Below, one piece after another: positions 8,648 to 21,364 of a stretch of DNA of 64,000 nt; position 1 is the first letter of the stretch, and the number at the start of each line of letters is the position of its first letter. The DNA is from Narthecium ossifragum (taxonomy: Eukaryota > Streptophyta > Magnoliopsida > Dioscoreales > Nartheciaceae). A model generated the notes under the pieces. That model worked only from the letters and a program-made list of their open reading frames with translations, ran no database searches and had not been told where the DNA came from. The DNA lies in the NCBI GenBank assembly GCA_963920575.1, contig OY986972.1:15666502-15730501 (forward strand), read 5' to 3'. The position numbers were made by a program, and so were the translations under genes.

Positions 8648-11209
8648 ATGGAAGGGGTTGGAAGTGGGAAGAGGAGAGGTGGGGATAAGGAGTTGTTTCA
8701 TGTGATTCATAAGGTTCCAGCTGGGGATAGCCCCTATGTTAGAGCCAAGCATCTCCAGGTATTCTTCAACTTTTTTTTCCATGCTTATTTGAGCTGTTTT
8801 TTGTTGGTCTAGTTTGATTAATTCCCTTGAAGTGGTAATAATTCGTTTTGTTTAGTTTTCCCATGAGTGTACGATCTAATGATTTTTCTGAGGATTTTTC
8901 AGATTTTGTTCGTTTTTATAAATCAAATTAGGCTTTTGTTTTTGGTCATGCTCTTCATTTTTCATGCTTAAGCAAATTGAATTGGATCTTTATGCTACTA
9001 ATTTGATCTGTTTTGTTGGGTCTAATATGATTTTCTTGAACTTGTTACAATTGGTTGTGTTTGGTTTTTCATGGGGGTGAGATCTTTGCTTTGGTTAATG
9101 ATGGTTATGTGGAATTTGTTTGTTTTGCAAAAGGTTGTCCTGTTTTTGGATATATTACTTGCAAACTCTAGCTGTAGTTGAGAAGAGTTTTCTTTTTCTA
9201 GTTTAAAGATGATGGGCTTTTTTCTTTTTTATTTTCCTTGTGGAAACTGGGCATTTGATTTTCTTGAAGTAGTAAATATTGGTTTTGTTTAGTTTTTCAT
9301 GGGGTAAGTTCTTTGCATTAACTAATGATGGTTTTAAGGATTTTGTTTGTTTCCCCAAGTTGTCTCTTTCCATGAATTTTTCATCCAAAATACTTTTCTA
9401 GTTTTGTTGAAGAAGAATTTTCTTTGCCATTTTAAAGATGATGAGCTTTCTTATTTCCATCCTCCTTTTTGGAAATTGAGCATTTTGTTTTTAACTGTTT
9501 AGCTCAAGATTAATGATTTATCCTCTCATTAAGTGATAATTCTATTATTCTTTCTGAAATTAAAAATTGGACTTTCAAATTAGGTTGCTTAAGTTTCTGT
9601 ACTTTTACCCTCTCAAAGCAATGTCCTTTTCTGACATCCAGTGCTGCTTCACCTTTTATTAGAATGAAAGAGCTGAAAAGAGGAGCAGTGACTTTTAAGT
9701 ATCATGCCTTTGTCTCTCTTTTCGAGAAATCTACACCTACTTTTGATAATTGTATCAATCTTTTCTCAGAAAGCTAGTGGGGGTTGGGCAATCCTAGTGA
9801 ATTATTTCGTACTTGTATGATTGGGTTTCTAGTTTTAGTATAAAAAAAAAGATGGATTTAGCATCCTTAAATGAAGTTTGCCATAAGAAAACTAGTCATT
9901 TTTTACTTCAAATTTTTCCTTTCATATCATAGCAGTTTATGCTTAGATTTGGCTAGAAAAAAGGATGAGTAATAGATTTTCTTCAATATATTCGGATCCA
10001 AAGATGCAGCGTTGGATCAGTCATTTCCAAGTTATTGCTGCTTTTGTATTTTTTGACATCAACTGTATTGTTGAACTTTTGTTCAGAATCATGCGTATCT
10101 GATGAGAAAAAGTTCAATTGAATTTAAACAGTTAGTGGAGAAGGATCCTGTGGCATCGATCGCGTGGTTTTGGAAGGCGATAAATGCTGGAGACCGGGTC
10201 GACAGCGCGCTGAAAGACATGGCAGTGGTGATGAAGCAACAGGATCGCGCGGAGGAAGCCGTGGAAGCGATCAAATCCTTCAGGCATCTCTGCTCCAAAC
10301 AAGCCCAAGAGTCTCTGGACAATCTTCTCATCGACCTCTACAAGGTAAAAAAAACACACAATTCTCTCTCTCTGTAAGCATCAGCACGTTGACAATTTCC
10401 TAAGAATCGATCGAAGGCTGATAGATTGTTGTTGTAATGTTTGGGTGAGCAGAAATGTGGGAGGATGGATGAGCAGATTGAGCTGCTGAAACAGAAGCTA
10501 AGGATGATATACATGGGAGAGGCCTTCAATGGAAGAACTACGAAGACGGCTAGATCTCATGGCAAGAAGTTTCAGGTCTCAATTAAGCAAGAGACCTCTC
10601 GCATCCTGGTTAGTTCATGAGCTCCTTCTGCTTGTGTTTCAACTGATTTTCCTACTGATTACTATGAACAGAATGTCATTGTACATGATCAATTGTCCAG
10701 AAATGATGGGAGGGTGAATGATAATATTTCTGATCATGACTTCTTGTATTATTTTGGCAGGGAAATCTGGGCTCTGATCTTGAGTTCTTGTATTATTTTG
10801 GCAGGGAAATCTTGGCTGGGCATACATGCAGCAAAGCAACTTCAATGCCGCAGAGGCTGTATACCGCAAAGCTCAGGCAATCGAGCCGGACGCGAACAAG
10901 GCCTGCAATCTCGGTCTGTGCCTCGTGAAGCAAGGCCGATCCGATGATGCCCGGGCCGTGCTTCAGGATGTCCTGGACCGACGGAATCCAGGCTCCGACG
11001 ACGGCAAGACAATAAGCCGGGTAGAAGAGTTGCTGCAAGACATCGATTCTTCGAGGCTGCCACCATTCTTCAGTGACATGGATCTGAGCACAGAAGAGGA
11101 TATCATACAGAGATTAGATCTTGTTCTGAATGAGTGCACTCCATTCAGGTCAAAGAGGCTGCCCATCTTTGAGGAGATATCCTCCTTCAGAGATCAAGTT
11201 GCATGCTGA
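8648..11209 (+). CDS. SDI1-like: SULFUR DEFICIENCY-INDUCED 1/MS5-like TPR protein, four exons
   Basis: Exons are 8648-8758, 10132-10344, 10453-10608 and 10805-11209. All introns are GT-AG and all junctions phase 0. They total 885 nt and encode 294 residues, near the roughly 300 of the family. The family signature AINAGDRVDSALKDMAVVMK is in exon 2, the TPR helices GNLGWAYMQQSNF and VYRKAQ.IEPDANKACNLG in exon 4, and the ending RSKRLPIFEEISSFRDQ is typical. Exon 1 joins exon 2 as KHLQ-LVEKDP. The acceptor at 10131 is preferred over an earlier AG because it restores this motif. SDI1 relatives repress glucosinolate synthesis and conserve sulfur in Arabidopsis, and MS5/POLLENLESS3 acts in meiosis; sequence alone does not separate these roles. 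An in-frame ATG at 8555 would add 31 unlikely residues. Confidence 0.93.
10741..10812 (+). repeat. duplicated splice acceptor at the intron 3/exon 4 boundary
   Basis: The 28-bp block TTCTTGTATTATTTTGGCAG plus GGAAATCT occurs at 10741-10768 and again at 10785-10812, a 44-bp tandem period. Both copies end in the same CAG|GG acceptor. Only the downstream one (exon 4 from 10805) keeps the reading frame. Use of the upstream one adds 44 nt and shifts frame into an early stop. Confidence 0.9.
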
Positions 11210-11979
11210 TGTTGTATCAAATCCTTTTGTTTGGTTACAATGGTGGTACTGAATTTTGTATAGGCTGTGAGGGCTGTGGAGAAAGGCTATGGTGCAGATG
11301 GTACTAACCTCTCAGCCTGATGATCTGATGAAGACCAATAACTGGGGAAGAAGACACTGTTGTGTCTTCACAAATGCTTACTATATAGGATGATATGATT
11401 GGGGTTCTTTGTTTGTGGTTACTGTCAAAGAATGTTCGATTAAATAAATATACAGCTGGGGGAAAATCCATTTTGTAGGGTTTTTTTGGAGTTTACTGTT
11501 AGATTATATTAATATAAACTCATTTTCACACGTCAACTTAAGTTTTTTTTGGGTTGGGTGATTTTAGGTCATTTATGATATCAGATTTGGAACACTGTAG
11601 TTTCCAAAGTGTAGACATTGTGCAGGGAGCTCTGTGGGTCTATACCTCTTTACAAAGAACAGATTGGTGGTGGGTGACCTTAATCCTTATCCATTCATTG
11701 TTAGGAACTTAGGTCCAACTGCCTTTGGTGGGGGTGATTGTGCAATGATGGATTTGAGTTTCTGGGTACTTCTTAGATGTGGGAGCCAACAACAGGATTC
11801 AACACCAATGATAGAGATAAACTAAAATATGTGAGTCAGAATGCTATGAGTTGTTCAAATGATGGGTCCAGCATTCCAGATGATTCCTGAGGTGAGATGC
11901 TCTCAGCACATGACATCTGATGGCTATGAGAGTAGTCATCTTTTCTATATTTAAACATCCTATTTTTCATATTTTTACC
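11210..11979 (+). other. 3' UTR and downstream region of the SDI1-like gene
   Basis: Non-coding sequence follows the stop. An AATAAA polyadenylation signal lies at 11443-11448, about 235 bp after the stop, which suits a plant 3' UTR. Beyond about 11500 no gene, repeat or element could be recognised. Confidence 0.5.
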
Positions 11980-12346
11980 TGTCAGAAGTCTTTCGTATGA
12001 CGACATATACCAAATACCTCCTGAAGCGTTGCGAATGTCGTTCCTCTGACGTAGATCTGCTACCCGCCTCGATCTTGAAGCTCATGACATTGGAAGAAGA
12101 CAACTAGGGTCTACTTCTCTCTTATACACCCTAAATCCTAGGGTTTTAAATGATAACTCTAGAAAAGAATAAAAGAGACGGCTATTATTCACATAACTAC
12201 GTTGTTAAGGTTTCACTCCTATATTTATAAAGGTGTAGGACCAATCCTACCATAATTGGTTAGAGCCATGACTAGTCTAATCACTCAGATAAACTAGAAT
12301 CCAAATACCCATGTGGACACACCACTGGATTGGACTACATGCAACA
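11980..12346 (-). repeat. candidate 3' LTR of a decayed Ty1/copia element
   Basis: On the - strand this 367-bp block begins TGTTGCATGTAG and ends CTTCTGACA. It is preceded by the purine-rich stretch TACTAGTGAGAGA, which fits a polypurine tract, and contains a TATA-like TTTATAAATATAGG. The orientation agrees with copia coding remnants upstream at 15870-16135 and 20410-21120. No partner 5' LTR was found, so this call rests on architecture alone. Confidence 0.4.
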
Positions 12347-12956
12347 TCTCTCACTAGTACCTAACGGGCATTGCATATTTCACTCCACAATCGTCTCTCA
12401 TCCTATTCTCCCTTCATACAGGGAAATGGATCGTGCGATCGCGCGAGAACAAGTACCAACGAAGGGTGTGATATTAAGCTACCATCACACCACCATAACA
12501 CCACTTCTAAAATTTCATGTATACCCCTAATCATCTTAAACACACAAGATCATTGCATTGGAGTTTATCCCTCATGTAATTAGTATCGAGCCATGCAAGA
12601 TCTCTTTATGCATTTGTACTCATAATCATACATGGGGAACTATTCCCAACATGATTGCCCAGGCTATGAGCCACAAATCATTAGCGAGATATCGAATCAC
12701 TTTTTCTTGGAAACTTATGTCAATTGATCTAAACCTGATTTCTTTCCTAAATATGCTCCGTTGAACCGTATGTTCTCTTGATTCTTGGATAACATGCTAA
12801 AGTAGTAACATCAAGTTTCAACTACTTGACATAGTCCCTAGTCCCTAGTCCCAAAGGGTACAAGTATTGGACTTAAAATCCAATAAGGGCTCACACAGTG
12901 ATGAAATAGGGATGTTTTCAGTCACTTCCCTATTATGATCAATCTCTAGCACATAC
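12347..12956. other. unassigned, probably decayed copia internal sequence
   Basis: No open frame of note. It lies between the candidate copia LTR and the solo LTR insertion at 12957, and carries the short tandem repeat TAGTCCC near 12833-12852. Confidence 0.3.
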
Positions 12957-15263
12957 TGTCGCGCCCCGACCCACGAAGGCCCAACCGGGCCGGGTGACGT
13001 GAACCGGAACCTAATTAAAAGCGGAAAATTTTTTACGAGGGTTCCCTCTATTCTATAGGTCTCCCTAAACAATTCAAATGCACCATTATTTAACAATTAA
13101 TTTACCAACCTCAACGGAAATAATACAATAATCTAAAAATCTAGAAAGGTTTAACAGTTTACATTTAAACTCTCGTAGGAGGCTATCTAAGCAAAATGGG
13201 GTACATACGACGCTCACCGCTACTCAAGCACCGACAGGCACAGCCGAGCCACCAAACACCTGCCCGGTAGGGGCTATCAAAGAGGAGCTAACGTCTGCAC
13301 CTGCAAAACCCAGCCCGGGTAGGAATGAGCAACTAAGTTCAGCAAGAAAACTACACTACGACACACACAAGAAGAAGGGAACACAACAGTGTCGCCCTTA
13401 AGCAGAGCTTGGGTGTACACAGAGGCCCCATAACCCCACCACGTATCATTGAGGGCCTCAGTCATGGTCTTCCAGAAGAACTGGTCACATGCCGGGTCAC
13501 GCTCAGTAGCAGGAAACCAATACTGCTGACTCACAAGCAGGAACCCGACACTGTTGGTGGGAAATGGCACCGCTGAGTAGGCACACCCTTTACTCAAGAG
13601 TCGTAGAACACTGGACACCGGCTACACCTCAGAACCCGGCTCGAGGCCGACACGACCTCTAAACCTCAATCAACATGTATTCAAGTCATCTAAGTCTATC
13701 ATTGATATCGACAGAATACTACCATCCGATCTTGGACCACGCTACCCGCCATGGTCCTAGAGCTAGAACCGAGCTACTCGAAAGCCTCGGATCGGCTATC
13801 AACCCATCACCCACGCCCTATCCTTATGCATCTAATGCACAATCGATAATGCATGCTATGAACACACACAGATAAACAGGTAAGCATGCAACACATGTGA
13901 TGATATAATAGACAAGTTCTGGGCCCGGCACCCTGCTGGCCCGGGGTGGTGAATAGATAAGTAAGGACGGGAACTGCTACAACAATACCACTACCAGCTG
14001 TCAACCAGTTCACAGAGGGAACAAGCAACGGGAAGAAACCCCGACAAACAAAGCTAACAATACGACATAACAAGCCCTCGGCGCACACCGGCATGCTAGG
14101 CTAGAGAAAGCAGTAGGGCAACTCGCCCGTTTATTCTACACACCCCGGGAGTCATCACTCTCCCGGTTCACCACTACCCCTCATTATGGGGCTAACATGC
14201 TTAACATATGTACAAGGTATAAAACGGTAAAGAAAACCGTACATACAAATCCTCGCGGGCAAAAGCCATTGAAAAACACCTCCCTGTCACACAAAGGATT
14301 GATCATTTTCAAGGGAAATGATCGTTTTTCCTAATGATGGAAGGTTTCGTCCCTGTCAAGCCCAAAGTGATCAATCTTTCCTCCAAAAGGATCGATCATC
14401 CTCACGATAGAGACCTCATCCATGCCAGCCAAAGGAAATGATTGATCATCTCCAATAGATGATCGATCATGCTCGGGCTAGGCATGGCCAACCCAGAGTG
14501 ATCGATCATTCCTTTTGGGTTCTCTGCCGACCGATCGGCGAGAAATATCGTGGAAAAACTCTACCAAATCTCACAAAACCTTGGAATCTTGTAGTACGAA
14601 AGACCAAGAGTCTAAAACCGATACTTGCATTGAAAACAAACATACATACAAGCAGATCTAAGCAAACAAATCACGGACAAATTCAAAGCCACAAAAAAAT
14701 GGGAACACAAGTAGGTAGAATCCCTACCTAGACTAGAGCAGCTTCAATCTGCGCTACTAAGCCAAAGATCGCCCTCAACCTCTTCTAAATTCAGCCGGAT
14801 CTTAGCTCAGAAACGGCAGATTTCAAAAGAAATTAAAGAAGAGGGTCACGTCCGTTTTATAGACGGACAAACCGACTTATGAATGATCGATTATTTCCTC
14901 AAGAAAGATCGATCCTTCATGACGATCTAGTTTGACTTTCTGGCATTAAAGGATCGATTTTCTTAGCAAGAGAAGATCAATCATTTTGATACAGAAAGCT
15001 AGACTTAGGCTAGAACACAAGCCCAAATCCAGATCTTTCGATCCCGGGTCCACTTAACCCTTCTAAACAAACATTAGCACAACATGGTCAGTGTGTACAC
15101 ACGCGGGTGTGAAACAAATCGACAATGTGCAATTTACCAAATTGCCCTTACGGCTTACAAAACAATATGATTCATCGGATTGCGCACTCGACGCGAAACA
15201 AGCAAACGAGCCATGGGCCTGACCCAGGCGGTCGACCTAGGAGTCGAAGGACAGGCCCTCACA
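12957..15263 (-). mobile_element. solo LTR, Del/Tekay-type gypsy (copy B)
   Basis: On the - strand it runs from TGTGAGGGCCTGTCC to GTGGGTCGGGGCGCGACA, 2307 bp. Block order matches the LTRs at 18054 and 59183 but sequence identity is lower. The flanks are a perfect 5-bp TSD, CATAC (12952-12956 and 15264-15268), with no internal region, so it is a solo LTR made by LTR-LTR recombination. U3 (about 14280-14990 on the + strand) is packed with GATCGATC-type palindromes in pairs. A TATA-like TCTATAAAA on the - strand lies near 14857. Confidence 0.93.
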
Positions 15264-18053
15264 CATACAATATGATATGTATGTTATGGCGGAGCTCCCG
15301 CTACGGATCTGTCATACTCAACGTCATACGGATCTTAGTCCAGCCACTTCTCATAGCACCTAACTTGAACATCTCGAGACAATTGGTACTCAACCAATTT
15401 CTCAAGCATCTCCTATCCGGCTTTGTACAGACTTCATGAAGATGTGGACATACTATGTTCGACTTCATCAGTCTCATCTTAGACTTACTAAGGCAACACC
15501 CAAAAATAACGCTCATAAGCTTTTTCAACACTAAAGGGGATCACTTTGCAAATGGTATCTTATCGCCTCATCCAACCCGCACTCAGCGTCAGAGCGATCA
15601 CTCGTGTGAGAGGCCCGATCATAAGCCTGATGACAACAACTTAAAAGTCATGCCTTCGTAAACAAATTACGAAATATATGATATGAAAATGGATCTCATC
15701 AATATAATGTGTTCATTACACAAAAATAATGGTGTCCCAAGTAGTATCAAATTTCTCATATATCTGTAAAAGATATCTCTTGCCATGAATTCTAGTTATT
15801 TTATCAGCAACTAAATGCTGACTAAGACGTACTTAAGGACCACCTGACTTTCTACAATTACAAATGAATTAAGTGACAACTAATTTATTCGGACAACTTT
15901 AAGATTGTTACCACGGTAGCATACAATGAGGTTTTCATTCCCTCGATAGTGTTGGAACATCCTTTTAATTGCAGCCCAACGAGCAGCTTCGGGATTACAA
16001 TGATATCGGCTAACCACGCTAACAGTATGATTCAAATTTGATCAATTACACAACATAATGTATATCATACTAATGACCTTGCTATAGGAAGCTCATACTA
16101 TTTATTTCTCTCTTCTAGTCGTAGGACATTGCTCGATATTAAGAACTAAAGCCTTTCCTTTTGGAGTTTATGTCAACAATGAATAGTGTGCACTGATCAA
16201 TTTAACATCATTTTGTGACAAACTAAAAAGGTCAATTAAATTGGATCATTTGAGAACCTCATTTCAAGCAATAGTTTACATATGTCATGTCCATCTCACA
16301 CATGGAAGACAACCACTTCTAAGTGGTGACTTTAAACTCCCACTGACATAAAAATATCGACAAAAACATCATGGAATATGATGTGTGGCTAGCTACTCAT
16401 ATTGTAATTGGAACACTTTAAGCAACAAAGCTTAAATTTTTATTGCCCCTTACTATGAATTTATTATATGATCCAAAACGAACTCATTTTCTGGTTCTTC
16501 AGTGAGAAGTGAAACATCACATCAATAATGTGTTTGGAACGATTCCAAACTGTTCGGGTCTATATTTGTCAATTGATACAAATTCAACTAACATTCACAC
16601 ATAATTTATAGTTCTTAATTACTGAGCTACTTCTTTCTCTACATTTGGTAATCATTTTTCCACCGGTTGGTCAATTTCATCTCCACAAAGGAAACAAATT
16701 CACATATGCACTCATGAAGAAACTACCTTCAATCTCGAAATCCAATCAAGGAACAATTCCTCATGAATTTCTATATAGCTGTGAATACTAAGATTTTCCT
16801 AATGGCACAATTCTCCCATTAGATAAAAGGAACACTTCCACTGTCTCTGACATTCACTTGATATGAATCCAAATTCTCATATTGTCATTGAAATAGCAAT
16901 ACATTTTAGTTAGACATCTCTAACTAATAGAGTGGGAATCCTTTTTGACTAACAATATTAGGAAAGCCATTTTCTACATGTCGCAACCTATCTCGGTCAT
17001 TCCCCTTTTTTGATGTTCACCGTACACAACGTATACTATTGACAATCCTTAAGATCCGATAAAACATATTTTTATATTTAAAACATATTTTTATATTTAG
17101 AATCCAATTTTCCTAACAATATAGGTATATAGCCTATCTCTCAGGAACTTATCAGGAGATTAGCATGTGCTATTATCAATCTAACCATGTCACTAAGGAG
17201 TTTGATTTCTACTCTTTGCAACACTTTTCTAGCAAGATATTACAAATATTCAACTCCGTATATACCTATATCTTCACATAATTTTCTGAACTAATCAGAT
17301 AATCACTTTCGATATGTACAAATTAGAAGAGCTCTAAATTCTTCTCTTTTAATACTCAATCTCCGATCCAAAGTTTTGAAACAAATCAACATTTGGAATC
17401 GGTAGGATATACTACATGCCAAACCAAAATTTGAAGAACCATTAACAGATAATGTAGGATATACTATGACATGCCTGAAATCTTTGGGTGCATAGATGTA
17501 TGAATAAACTAGCTTATAAAAGATGAGAAGGATTAGAGGTTTACTCGAAAAACCTCTCTAATTGTCCTATAGTTAAATAAAACTCATAAGTAGATGGGCT
17601 TATTTTAGTGAGAAGGCACAACAACCATTCTCTAGTTAGTATAGCTTGTCTTTCTTAACCTATGTGACCAAGCCCAAGATTCTACTTGACATACATATAT
17701 AATATGGACTGAAGAAGAGAGACTAAAATAGAATTATTATATTTCACTAAGAATATAATTTCAACACCAATGAAAACATATTTCAAAAACATCACAACCA
17801 TAAGGTTTTTGTTTGAGACAGACAACTAATGTCATTGATAATAGAAAGGAAATCCTAATATTACAAGTTAGAACTAATTAAAACGGACTATGGGTGTATG
17901 AAACACATCATTTAAGAGCAAGTTGCACCATATGTGCATCTTGAGCCGATTGACTCCAACTCTCAAGACATATTCCCATGCTCTATCTTCTATCACAAAG
18001 CAAAGACTTCCCACAAGTATCTGACGATAATCATGCATCTAACTTGATCTCTA
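15264..18053 (-). other. decayed Ty1/copia internal region
   Basis: An AT-rich stretch between two solo LTRs. Apart from the RT/RNase H remnant at 15870-16135, I found no frame longer than a few tens of codons that could be assigned. The position between a - strand copia gag (20410-21120) and a candidate - strand 3' LTR (11980-12346) suggests the interior of that same element. Confidence 0.4.
15870..16135 (-). pseudogene. Ty1/copia reverse transcriptase/RNase H junction remnant
   Basis: On the - strand, one frame reads YELPIARSLV then YTLCC.IDQI and, after a one-base shift, HTVSVVSRYHCNPEAARWAA followed by IKRMF. This is the hallmark copia segment (MY.M.CTRPD...AVSVVSRY..NPG..HW.A.KRI.RYL) at the end of reverse transcriptase. 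At least two stops and one frameshift break it. No YVDD catalytic motif was found nearby. Confidence 0.7.
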
Positions 18054-20287
18054 TGTGAGGACTTGTCCCTCTACTCTTGGGTCGACCTCTTGGGTCGGGC
18101 CCGTTGCTCGTTGTGGACCGTAATGGTAATTTGGTAAATTACGTCTTGTCAGTTTGTTTCACACCCGTGTGGTGCACACACAGCCCCTATGTTTGATTTA
18201 TGTGTTTGCTAAAACCCTAGGCGGGCTTCGGATCGAACGATCCAAGCTCGGGCGCGCATAAGCCTGTTTTTAGGGCAGCTGGCGCCCCGTGTGCGATCGG
18301 TCGCTCCAGTGATCGATCGGACCTGTGTCGGTGGTCGGCACGACCGACGTGTCCGGATAAAGATGTGAAACAACTTAACCCGGCCCGGTCCAGGACCGAT
18401 CGATCGGACTCGAGCCTATAAGTAGCCCGAGTCCTCCTCTGTTTTTCCGATTTGTTTCTCTTCTCATTCTTCCCCTCCGTTCTCCCTCCTCGGGCCATCA
18501 TTTTGAGTGCTTGAGGGCTCATTGGCCTCCTGGCAGCGTGAGAAAGATCCTTGGCTTGGCTTGATGCTGGTTTAGTCCTCGTATAGTGGGGATCCAGCCG
18601 AGGTTTGTGTGCTCGGTAGGTTTCTACCTACATGAGTTTATTTTGGATTTTCTCTTAATCTATCTGGTCGATTTAGGGTTCTCGGTGTTGTTGTGTGCAT
18701 CTTGGTTAGCTTAATTACTGTTTTAACTTTCATAAGATTTGATTGAGATTTTAGTAGGTTTTTAGCATGTTTAAACTCGGATTTTTCCGGTTTCTCTGTT
18801 CTTGAGGAACAGCAGGCTTACGGCGTGTTTTCCGGTCTGTACATGCATGATTGTGATTTATGATGAACATGACAATTGTAGATATTTGATAATGCTCTCA
18901 GACCTAACCGGTTTCATAATTTTCTGATGTTCCTATGAATTGTTATGAGTTTGCTACGGATGGGTTGCGTTGCAGCAATTAAAGGTAATTAGTGAAGTTA
19001 ATGGTTTGATTAGCGTTTTCTCGGTAATCGAGCCGTCGGATGTTTCCCGGTTTTGGATATGTCAGTCCCAGCATGTTTATCTATGGTTTTCTAAGTTAGA
19101 TCTCGAATCCGACGTCGTTTGGATGTCAGATGTACGAGGTCGCTTAGTCTCTAATTAAGGGATTTGATGTTTAAATAATATTATAAGTTCAAAACATATA
19201 ATATTATATTATTTATGTTCATCTGAATTTTGGGGATTGCTTCCCGTTGCAGGGGTCCGCGGTTGATGGTCGCGGTACCGTCGTAATGCTGGGACCAGCT
19301 GCGGATTGGCTGACAGCGGTCGGTAGTATCGCTGCAGCAATCCAGTTGGACTTGTTTGTTATTTTCATCATACTGTTGCATGCTTACTTCTTACCTGCGC
19401 ATGATCATAGCATGCATTTTGTTTGTGCATTAGATGCATAAGGATAGGGTGTGGGTGATGGGTTGATCGCCGATCCGAGGCTTTTGGGTAGCTTGGATCT
19501 AGCTCTAGGACTGTGGCGGGTAGAATGGTCCAGGATCGGATGGTAGTATTCAGTCAATATTGATGATAGGCTTAGATGACCTGAATATAAGTTGATTGAT
19601 GATTTAGAGGTCGTGTCGGCCTCGAGTCGGGTTCTGAGGTGTAGCTGGTGTCCGGTTATAACGACTCTTGTGCGTACTCAGCGGTGTCATTTCCTGCCAG
19701 CAATGCCGGTTTCCTGCTTGTGAGTCAGCAATGTCGGTATCCTGCTTATTGAGCGTGACCCGTTATGTGACCAGCTCGGCTGGAAGATCATGATTGTAAA
19801 CCTTAGAGACACACGGTGGGGTTATGGGACCCCTGTGTACACCCAGACCTTACTAGGGGGCTACACTGTTGAGTTCCCTCCTTTCTGTGTGTCGTAATGT
19901 AGAACCCTACTGAGCTTAGTGCTCACTCCTATCCGGGCTGCGTTTTGCAGGTGTAGACGTTAGCTCTTCTTTAGTGGCCCTACCGGGCAGGTGTTTGGTG
20001 GCGCGGCGGCGTCTGGCGGTGCTTGAGGAGCGGTGATCGTCTGATTACATTTTTGTTAGATAATCTCATACGAGAGTGTAATGTATATGAATGTACCCTT
20101 TGAGATTTTGAAATCTTTTGTATTATATCTTTTGAGGTTGTTGATTATTGTTAATTTCAGGTACATGTGAAATGTTTAGGGAGACCAATCAGCTAGAGGG
20201 AACCCTCGTCAAAATTATTCCGCATTTAGTTAAGCTTTGGTTCGCGTCGCCCGGCCCGGTTGGGCCTTCGCGGGTCGGGGTGCGACA
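18054..20287 (+). mobile_element. solo LTR, Del/Tekay-type gypsy (copy C)
   Basis: A 2234-bp LTR, from TGTGAGGACTTGTCCC to GGTCGGGGTGCGACA, flanked by a perfect 5-bp TSD CTCTA (18049-18053 and 20288-20292). It is closely related to copy D at 59183 over its whole length. Landmarks are TATA-like CCTATAAGTAG near 18415, a TTTAAATAATATTATA block near 19170, and CGGTACCGTCGTAATG near 19273. U3 carries a GATCGGTC-N8-GATCGATC pair at about 18296-18320. No internal region remains. Confidence 0.95.
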
Positions 20288-20409
20288 CTCTAGCTACATG
20301 TTTGCATGCTCCCAAATCTACAATCCAACCAAGAAGACAAATGAGTCACAAACACATGTGAACAAACATGAAATTCTAGAAAATTAGGAATAGGGCATAC
20401 CTTCTTCGG

Positions 20410-21120
20410 CTCTAAATAGTCTCAAGCGAAATGACCCATCTTTCCACAATTGTAGCAATTTAAATTTGCTACGTCTATGTTGCTCACATGCTGATATTTG
20501 TGACATTTCACAAAGCTGTCAATCTGTGTATCATTACTAGCTGACCCTTGTCCCTCATAAATAGGCTTTGAATGCCTACACTTTGCAGCTTGAGAGATGG
20601 GGACCTCCTTTTTACGGTTCGCCCTCAATGCCTCCGCCTCAAGCTCGAGATGACGCGAGATGTCCTTGAAAGTCTTTACATCATCTCTATAGGTCATCCA
20701 GAGCTTCACTTGAGTCCACTTAGGGTCCGACAAAGAACGAATCACTGCCAAGACTTGTTGCTCATCAGACAACTCATTTCTAGTTCTCATGTACTTAATC
20801 ATGAGGCTCATGGTATGAAGGTGGTCAACCAACGAATGGCATGGATCCTTCATGTATTGTTGGAATTATAAATTCAAAGCACGTAGCTTCTTAATCGGAG
20901 TCCGATAGAAAGCAATCTTTAGCTGGTTTCATAGATCTCGAGCAGTGGGGCAGTGCTCAAATCTGTCGATCAGGTCCTCGTGCATGCAACTAAGCGTGGC
21001 AAATCGTACAAAACGATTTTCCCTGCCCCAATTGTCATAATCCTTTTGGTCACAGCGATGTTAGCTAGTTCTCTAGAGCGGTTGAAGAATTCTACTAGGC
21101 ATGTCCATGGTTGAAATGGA
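20410..21120 (-). pseudogene. Ty1/copia gag remnant
   Basis: Read on the - strand, it starts near MDMPSRILQP, passes DYDNWGRENRF, FEHCPTARD and LRALNL, then is open from 20853 to 20422. It encodes the UBN2-type copia gag core (HLHTMSLMIKYMRTRNELSD, SLSDPKW) and the first part of a zinc knuckle, CYNCGKMGHFA. The knuckle breaks there: the next codon is TGA and the final Cys codon reads TAT, so CX2CX4HX4C is incomplete. Other stops lie near 20870 and 20935. It is separated from pol by the solo LTR at 18054. Confidence 0.8.
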
Positions 21121-21364
21121 CACAACAAAAGAGCATTCAGTGGTATAAGAAAAACGTTGTGTGAGTAATGTTGTCTTAGTGTACACAAAAACAGAACATT
21201 TCAAGACATCGCGTTCACTGTTTAGCGGGTATATTCGACAGTGTTTCATTAGGGAAGGTTCAAAGCTAAAACTATCTCTTTCGATGCAGCAAGTTTTTGT
21301 GATACTCTCAAATGTATTAGGAATCATATAGCAGTTGATCAGCCATTTGATTCATGTGGGGGAT

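Noticed and set aside
10132..10403. Alternative start for exon 2 at the AG before 10087
   Set aside because: It would add 15 non-conserved residues; the acceptor at 10131 restores the family motif exactly.
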